Assembly: GCF_016598615.1 (NCBI RefSeq) | Contig: NZ_CP066832.1 | Span: forward strand, 62,001 to 126,000 | From: Streptomyces liliifuscus | GTDB lineage: Bacteria > Actinomycetota > Actinomycetes > Streptomycetales > Streptomycetaceae | Direction: 5' to 3' | DNA length: 64,000 nucleotides | Shown: positions 59,965 to 64,000 of the stretch, in pieces | Position numbering within the stretch: the stretch's first letter is position 1 | How the letters are laid out: the number at the start of each line of letters is the position of its first letter | The notes under the pieces: model-generated | Told to the model about the DNA's origin: nothing | What the model saw: only the letters and a program-made list of their open reading frames with translations | Database searches by the model: none | Program-made: the position numbers and the translations under genes

Positions 59965-60074
59965 CGCCGCTGATAGTAACGGCTGTGTGCCGCCGCGTAT
60001 GCGGGTCCGGTGCGGAAGGTTGCCCCGGCCGCACGACCGTGAATCGGCCGTGCCAGGCTGTCCCGCAGACACAT

Positions 60075-60186
60075 CGCGCCGCGCCGGGACGACGGCACAC
60101 TGACGCTGCGCGCCTGGTTCTACGAGGTGAACAGCGGCTCGGTGGCGACCTTCCATCCGGATCCGGACGCGTTCCTGCCCCGGTGA
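60075..60186 (+). pseudogene. Beta-carbonic anhydrase C-terminal remnant
   Basis: A short frame ending TLTLRAWFYEVNSGSV...DPDAFLPR before TGA 60184 matches the conserved C-terminus of beta-carbonic anhydrases (WFYEV-x-TG). No upstream part is present. Confidence 0.55.
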
Positions 60187-60225
60187 CAGCCCTGTCAATC
60201 CATGCGGACGCAAGGAGACTGAGTG

Positions 60226-60978
60226 ATGCTTCTGGCCGCCGGACTCGACGCCACCGTCGTGAGCGGCTCCCTCCTGCTCGCGCTGCCCATCGCCGGACTC
60301 GCCGGCGCCGTCTCCTTCTTCTCCCCGTGCGTACTGCCGCTCGTGCCCGGTTACCTCTCGTACATCACCGGGGTCAGCGGCGCGGATCTTGCCGAGGCCC
60401 GGCGCGGGCGCATCCTGGCGGGCACGCTGCTGTTCCTGGCCGGGTTCACGGCCGTGTTCGTCTCGTTCGGGGCCGCGTTCGGCTACGCGGGCAACACGCT
60501 GCTGGAGTACCAGGAACCGCTCATCCGGATCCTCGGCGCGCTGACCATCGTGATGGGCCTGTCGTTCATGGGCGTACTACCGGGAATCCGGCGCGAGTGG
60601 CGCCTGCACCGGCGCCCGGCGGCCGGCCTGGCCGGTGCCCCGATGCTGGGCGTGCTGTTCGGCCTGGGCTGGACCCCGTGCATCGGCCCCACCCTTGCCG
60701 CGGTGCAGGCGCTGGCGTTCAGCGAGGCGAGTGCCGGCCGCGGGGCCGTGCTGACCGTCGCGTACTGCGCTGGGCTGGGACTGCCCTTCCTCGCTGCAGG
60801 GTTGGCCTTTCGTAAGACGCTCGGGGTGTTCTCCTGGGTCAAGGCTCACTACCAGTGGGTGATGCGTATCGGCGGCGGCATGATGATCGCGACGGGGCTG
60901 CTGATGGTGACCGGCGTGTGGAGCAGTCTCATCAGCCAGATGCAGTCCTGGTCGGCCGGGTTCACGGTGGGCATCTGA
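60226..60978 (+). CDS. ccdA: CcdA-type thiol-disulfide transmembrane protein (second copy)
   Basis: A 250-residue paralogue of the 21881 protein: FFSPCVLPLVPGYLSYITG and GLGWTPCIGPTLAAVQALAF. Six helices. ATG 60226 is 8 bases from AAGGAG; GTG 60223 is possible. Located beside DUF module 2, as the other CcdA proteins are near module 1, suggesting that CcdA and these envelope copper proteins work together. Confidence 0.88.
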   Translation: MLLAAGLDATVVSGSLLLALPIAGLAGAVSFFSPCVLPLVPGYLSYITGVSGADLAEARRGRILAGTLLFLAGFTAVFVSFGAAFGYAGNTLLEYQEPLIRILGALTIVMGLSFMGVLPGIRREWRLHRRPAAGLAGAPMLGVLFGLGWTPCIGPTLAAVQALAFSEASAGRGAVLTVAYCAGLGLPFLAAGLAFRKTLGVFSWVKAHYQWVMRIGGGMMIATGLLMVTGVWSSLISQMQSWSAGFTVGI

Positions 60979-60992
60979 AGCGGGCTCTAGCT

Positions 60993-61268
60993 CTAGCGAG
61001 CGTCCTCGGCCGCTGGCTGTTGACGAGGCTGCGCGGGAAGCCGTAGGGCGATGAGGGCCGAAACGGCGAGGCAGACCGCCGCGCTGGTGAGGAAGACGCG
61101 GGACACGGCGTCGGTGAAGGCCCCGGCGGCGTGGTTGGTCAGGTCCGCGCCGAGCGGAGGGTCGAGGCGTCGGGCGGTGGCATGGGCCCCGGCGACGCTG
61201 TCGCGGGCGGCATCGGCCACCGGCTGGGGAAGGCCCCGCAGATGGGGGTCGAGGTCGCCGGTGTCCAC
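60993..61268 (-). pseudogene. MFS drug-transporter C-terminal remnant
   Basis: About 90 residues with the pattern of the last loop and helix of DHA2-type transporters (AAGAFTDAVSRVFLTSAAVCLAVSALIAL). The preceding helices are absent. Confidence 0.6.
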
Positions 61269-61388
61269 GCCACGGCCTCGACGTGCGCGGGGCCTTCACC
61301 CGTCCGCAGCGACTACGTGCTCGGTGCCGCCCTCAAGCAGGGCCCGAGCGGAGGGTGAAGGTGTTCAGGAGCCCTGAGGACAGCGAGG

Positions 61389-61480
61389 TCACCTGGGTGC
61401 CGCGCCGCGCCCCCTGAGCATGTCGGCCATGAGCTTCATCTCCGGGGACCCGGGCGAGGGCGAACAGACGGCGTGACAGG
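61389..61480 (-). pseudogene. DUF305 C-terminal remnant
   Basis: On the minus strand the frame ends SPEMKLMADMLRGRGAAPR, closely matching the C-terminus of the DUF305 protein at 58086 (SEMELMADMLKERGSAAR). Upstream homology is lost. Confidence 0.6.
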
Positions 61481-61917
61481 CCAACTGCGCCGTCGCGGCA
61501 CTCCGAGCCTGGGTATCCGTCAACCTGCGGCGGGCTAGCACGCCGCCGCCCGGCCCGGCCATCGCGGCCGTCGCCGCACCGCGAGCCGGCGCGCCCGCAG
61601 CCCGTGCGGCGCGCCGGCCGCCGGGGAGCGGGGCCTGTCGGGCACAGCGGTCGCATGAGTTCGGGCCTTCGGATAGTCAGTCGCGCTCTTGGAAGTGGTG
61701 CGGCTGTTCGTCCGTACGCCGTTGGTCGCGTAATCACCCTTCCGCACCCGGGCCCGCCGTTGGGCGGCTCCTATCGCGCCCCTTCGGACCGGTTGTATTT
61801 TCGCAGGTCAGGAGCCTGTTAACGGACATGACAACGGTCACCGATGCAGCCTTTGCCCCTTTTGGTCCCTGTGTGTTTCCCTGCCTGGAACAGACATCGT
61901 GAAAGGGGCGGGCGGTC
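61481..61917. other. Non-coding stretch before the CDF gene
   Basis: No supported gene. A 24-residue frame (61828-61902, MTTVTDAAF...) containing two cysteines ends 15 bases before the CDF start and could be a leader peptide, but evidence is weak. Confidence 0.35.
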
Positions 61918-62829
61918 ATGGGCGGAAACGGTCACAGCCATGGGGTGGGCAGTCACGCGGGAGGCCGGCACCGCTGGCGGCTCGCGGTGTCGTTCGCCAT
62001 GGTGGGTTCGTTCTTCGTGGTCGAACTGGTCTACGGGCTGCTGTCGGGCTCGCTCGCGCTCCTGTCGGATGCCGGGCACATGGCCGCCGACGTGGTGGCG
62101 CTGGGCGCGGCGCTGGTGGCAACCCGGATAGCCACCCGGCCCGACACCACCGGCCGCCGCACCTACGGCTCCTATCGCGCAGAGGTGTTCGCCAGCCTGC
62201 TCTCGGTGCTGCTGATGCTCGGCGTGTCGGTCTATGTGGTCGCCGAAGCCATCGGCCGCATCGGCGGCGACGCCGAGGTCGACTCCGGCCCCATGCTCGT
62301 CGTGGGCGTGCTCGGCCTGGCGGTCAACGTGGCCGCGCTGCTCCTGCTGCGGTCCGGCGCGTCCGAGAGCCTGAACGTCAAGGGCGCCTACCTGGAAGTC
62401 GTGGCCGACACCGCCGGCTCGGTCGGCGTGATTCTGGCGGGCGGGCTGGTGGCCGCCACCGGTCAGCCCCTCTGGGACACCCTGGTCGCCCTCGCCATCG
62501 GTGCGTTCGTCGCGGTGCGCGCCGTTGCACTGGGCCGCGAGGTCTTCGCCGTCCTCGGCCAGCACGTGCCGACGGGCATGGACCAGGCCGCCGTGGCCGA
62601 CGATCTGGCCGCCGTCGGCGGCGTGAAGGACGTGCATGACCTGCACCTGTGGACCCTGACCTCGGGCATGAACGTGGCAACGGCCCACTTGGTGACCGCC
62701 GACCGCGCCGACAGCCACGCCGTCCTCGACGAGGCGCGCGACCTGCTGCGCGATCGCCATGGTGTCGCCCATGCCACCCTGCAGGTCGAACCCGCCGAGC
62801 ACACCGGCTGCGAGCGCGTCGGCTGGTAG
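61918..62829 (+). CDS. Cation diffusion facilitator (CzcD/ZitB-like)
   Basis: A 303-residue six-helix exporter with an N-terminal His segment (GHSHGVGSHAGGRHRW), metal site helix LLSDAGHMAADVVAL (HxxxD), second site GAYLEVVADTAGSVGV and a C-terminal cytoplasmic domain (DVHDLHLWTLTSG). The DxxxH/HxxxD layout is Zn2+-type. ATG 61918 is preceded by AAAGGGGCGGG. A 9-bp hairpin follows. Confidence 0.92.
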   Translation: MGGNGHSHGVGSHAGGRHRWRLAVSFAMVGSFFVVELVYGLLSGSLALLSDAGHMAADVVALGAALVATRIATRPDTTGRRTYGSYRAEVFASLLSVLLMLGVSVYVVAEAIGRIGGDAEVDSGPMLVVGVLGLAVNVAALLLLRSGASESLNVKGAYLEVVADTAGSVGVILAGGLVAATGQPLWDTLVALAIGAFVAVRAVALGREVFAVLGQHVPTGMDQAAVADDLAAVGGVKDVHDLHLWTLTSGMNVATAHLVTADRADSHAVLDEARDLLRDRHGVAHATLQVEPAEHTGCERVGW

Positions 62830-62832
62830 AGA

Positions 62833-62864
62833 TGGCCTCTCCAGATGCCTCTGCCGAGAGGCCA
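62833..62864 (+). terminator. Hairpin after the CDF gene
   Basis: A perfect 9-bp stem TGGCCTCTC / GAGAGGCCA with a 14-base loop, 4 bases after the stop. Confidence 0.7.
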
Positions 62865-63172
62865 GTTGCAATCCGGTGGCCCAGGGGTGCTCGCTGGGTG
62901 ACTCCTTCGCCCCCGGTTTACGGTGAGGACCTGGGTCGGGGCCGAGCACCTGCCCGGCCCCGTCCATCAGCCACTCGTCGGGGCCGCCGAGTCGTGTCCG
63001 CCCTACCTTCCCGATGGGGATGCCCAGACCGTGGGCCGTCCCACGGCCAGAGCGGGCGACCGCCATGTCAGGGCCCACCGGACGATGTCGCCGTCCGATG
63101 TACAGGGGTCCGCTGAGGCGTTCGTGCCGGGAATGGGTGGCACTCACGTGCGAGACCGCGGCCAGGGAGACC
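62865..63172. other. Stretch without a supported gene
   Basis: A long minus-strand frame crosses it but shows no recognisable domain or ribosome site and continues antisense through the CDF gene, so it was not called. Confidence 0.35.
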
Positions 63173-64000
63173 TCAGTGGTCGGAAGGGCGGTGCTCGCCA
63201 TGCGCAGCGCGGGGCGGGGCGCCGATAACAGCTCCGGCGTGCGCCCGGGCCGCGGGATCGCGCCGGGACTTGAGCAGGCTGGCCACCGTGGTGACGGCCA
63301 GAACCCCGCCGATGACCGCCAGCGACACGGGCGTGGAGATCTCGGGCACCCCGGAGTCGAGGCCGTGCCCCCAGTGCAGGATCAGCTTCACCCCGATGAA
63401 CGCCAGGATCAGCGCCAGCCCGCTCGACAGGTACACCAGCCGGTCGAGCAGGCCGCTTACCAGGAAGAACAGCGCGCGCAGACCCAGCAGGGCGAAGGCG
63501 TTGGCGACGAAGACGATGTAAGCCTGTTCGGTCACTCCGAACACCGCTGGGATCGAGTCCAGCGCGAACAGGATGTCCGTGCCGCCGATGGCGATGAACA
63601 CCACGAACAGCGGCGTGACCACGCGCCGGCCGTCGATACGGGCCAGCAGCCGGCCACCGACGTAGGTGTCGCTGACCGGCAGCACCCGACGGCAGGAATG
63701 CACCAGCACGTTGTTCTCGACGTCGGGGTCCTCGTCACGATGGCGGTACAGCTGCACCGCGGTCCACAGCAGCAGCAGTCCGAAGAGCAGGAACATGAAG
63801 GAGAACAGCGACAGCAGCGTTGCTCCCAGGGCGATGAAGATCGCTCGCAGGACCAGGGCGGCGATGATGCCGAAGGTGAGCACCCGCTGCTGGTGCTCAC
63901 GGGGCACCGCGAACGTCGACATGATGATCACGAAGACGAAGAGGTTGTCGACTGACAGACTCTTCTCCACGATGTAGCCGGCGAAGTACTCGGCGCCGTA
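63173..64000 (-). CDS. TerC-family membrane protein (5' end beyond the window)
   Basis: 275 visible residues. The frame is open to the right edge and reads EYFAGYIVEKSLSVDNLFVF, the hallmark of TerC, so an ATG lies outside. Later motifs include GGTDILFALDSIPAVFGVT (second conserved acidic helix) and GLRALFFLVSGLL. TerC proteins are linked to tellurite resistance and, in Alx/YceF-type members, Mn2+ export during secretion. It is convergent with the CDF gene. Confidence 0.92.
   Translation of the reverse strand, partial: YGAEYFAGYIVEKSLSVDNLFVFVIIMSTFAVPREHQQRVLTFGIIAALVLRAIFIALGATLLSLFSFMFLLFGLLLLWTAVQLYRHRDEDPDVENNVLVHSCRRVLPVSDTYVGGRLLARIDGRRVVTPLFVVFIAIGGTDILFALDSIPAVFGVTEQAYIVFVANAFALLGLRALFFLVSGLLDRLVYLSSGLALILAFIGVKLILHWGHGLDSGVPEISTPVSLAVIGGVLAVTTVASLLKSRRDPAARAHAGAVIGAPPRAAHGEHRPSDH

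Noticed and set aside
61819..63201. 460-residue minus-strand frame
   Set aside because: Antisense to the CDF gene over most of its length and His/Gln/Gly-rich; the part at 62865-63172 has no recognisable domain.

Overview
The window looks like Streptomyces or a close actinomycete. GC content is high, starts include GTG and TTG, many genes overlap by 4 bases (ATGA or GTGA), and the families are actinobacterial (CmtR-type ArsR, BlaI/M56 pairs, DUF6153, DUF3105, DUF305). A ParA locus flanked by short iterons, two large helix-turn-helix proteins, many small orphan genes and several gene remnants suggest an accessory element, most likely a large (perhaps linear) plasmid or a chromosome-arm island. 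No rRNA, tRNA or CRISPR array was seen. The left edge holds the tail of a Tn554-type TnpC-like protein. The right edge cuts a TerC gene.

Layout. 0.4-7.4 kb: arsenic detoxification. It has an ArsR-phosphatase fusion plus ArsC, a second ArsC with its own thioredoxin reductase and thioredoxin, a CoA-disulfide-reductase-like flavoprotein, and an ArsR / aquaporin / ArsO-type monooxygenase operon. 7.4-11.0 kb: a MerR-controlled unit with a MerF-like mercury carrier and an ACR3-like arsenite permease, then a second MerR divergent from an organomercurial lyase fused to a thioredoxin-like domain. 11.1-14.6 kb: an organoarsenical unit with ArsN acetyltransferase, a Cys-x-Cys ArsR, a flavoprotein and the ArsI/CadI C-As lyase. 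15.4-16.5 kb: a CmtR-like repressor with a CDF-like exporter.

16.5-31.1 kb: copper and thiol redox. A MerR gene diverges from a cyclodipeptide synthase that directly precedes a Cu+-type P1B ATPase. Then come a CopZ-like protein, a TauE/UreH-like membrane protein with a cupredoxin-like tail, CcdA proteins, a methyltransferase, a BlaI/M56 regulator pair, a TlpA-like protein, a glutaredoxin-like protein, a CopC-CopD fusion and a DUF6153 / DUF3105 / DUF305 module. Three copies of an ACCTAATCNNNTTAGGAGT-like site precede ccdA, blaI and the second ccdA, suggesting one regulon.

31.1-33.9 kb: decaying genes, including a PepSY-like lipoprotein split by one amber codon and a truncated GFA gene repeated from 14.7 kb. 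33.9-37.2 kb: small orphan genes. 37.2-46.1 kb: plasmid maintenance, with parA and a parB-like gene between two 12-bp iteron arrays and identical 19-bp inverted repeats, then the two large HTH proteins. 46.2-51.7 kb: an RmlD-like reductase and a minus-strand group of nitrilase, PIG-L deacetylase, 3'-5' exonuclease and two methyltransferases. 52-61.5 kb: a thioredoxin-like protein, an NlpC/P60 hydrolase, a second BlaI/M56 pair, a secreted PHP-domain protein, an alpha/beta hydrolase, an inverted second DUF305/DUF3105/DUF6153 module with another CcdA, and remnants of DM13, carbonic anhydrase, MFS and DUF305 genes. 61.9-64 kb: a CDF zinc exporter and TerC.

The cargo is thus a multi-metal(loid) resistance island: cytosolic thiol chemistry (arsenate reduction, C-Hg and C-As cleavage), efflux, and extracytoplasmic copper and disulfide handling. 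The most unusual element is the cyclodipeptide synthase inside a metal-responsive operon.
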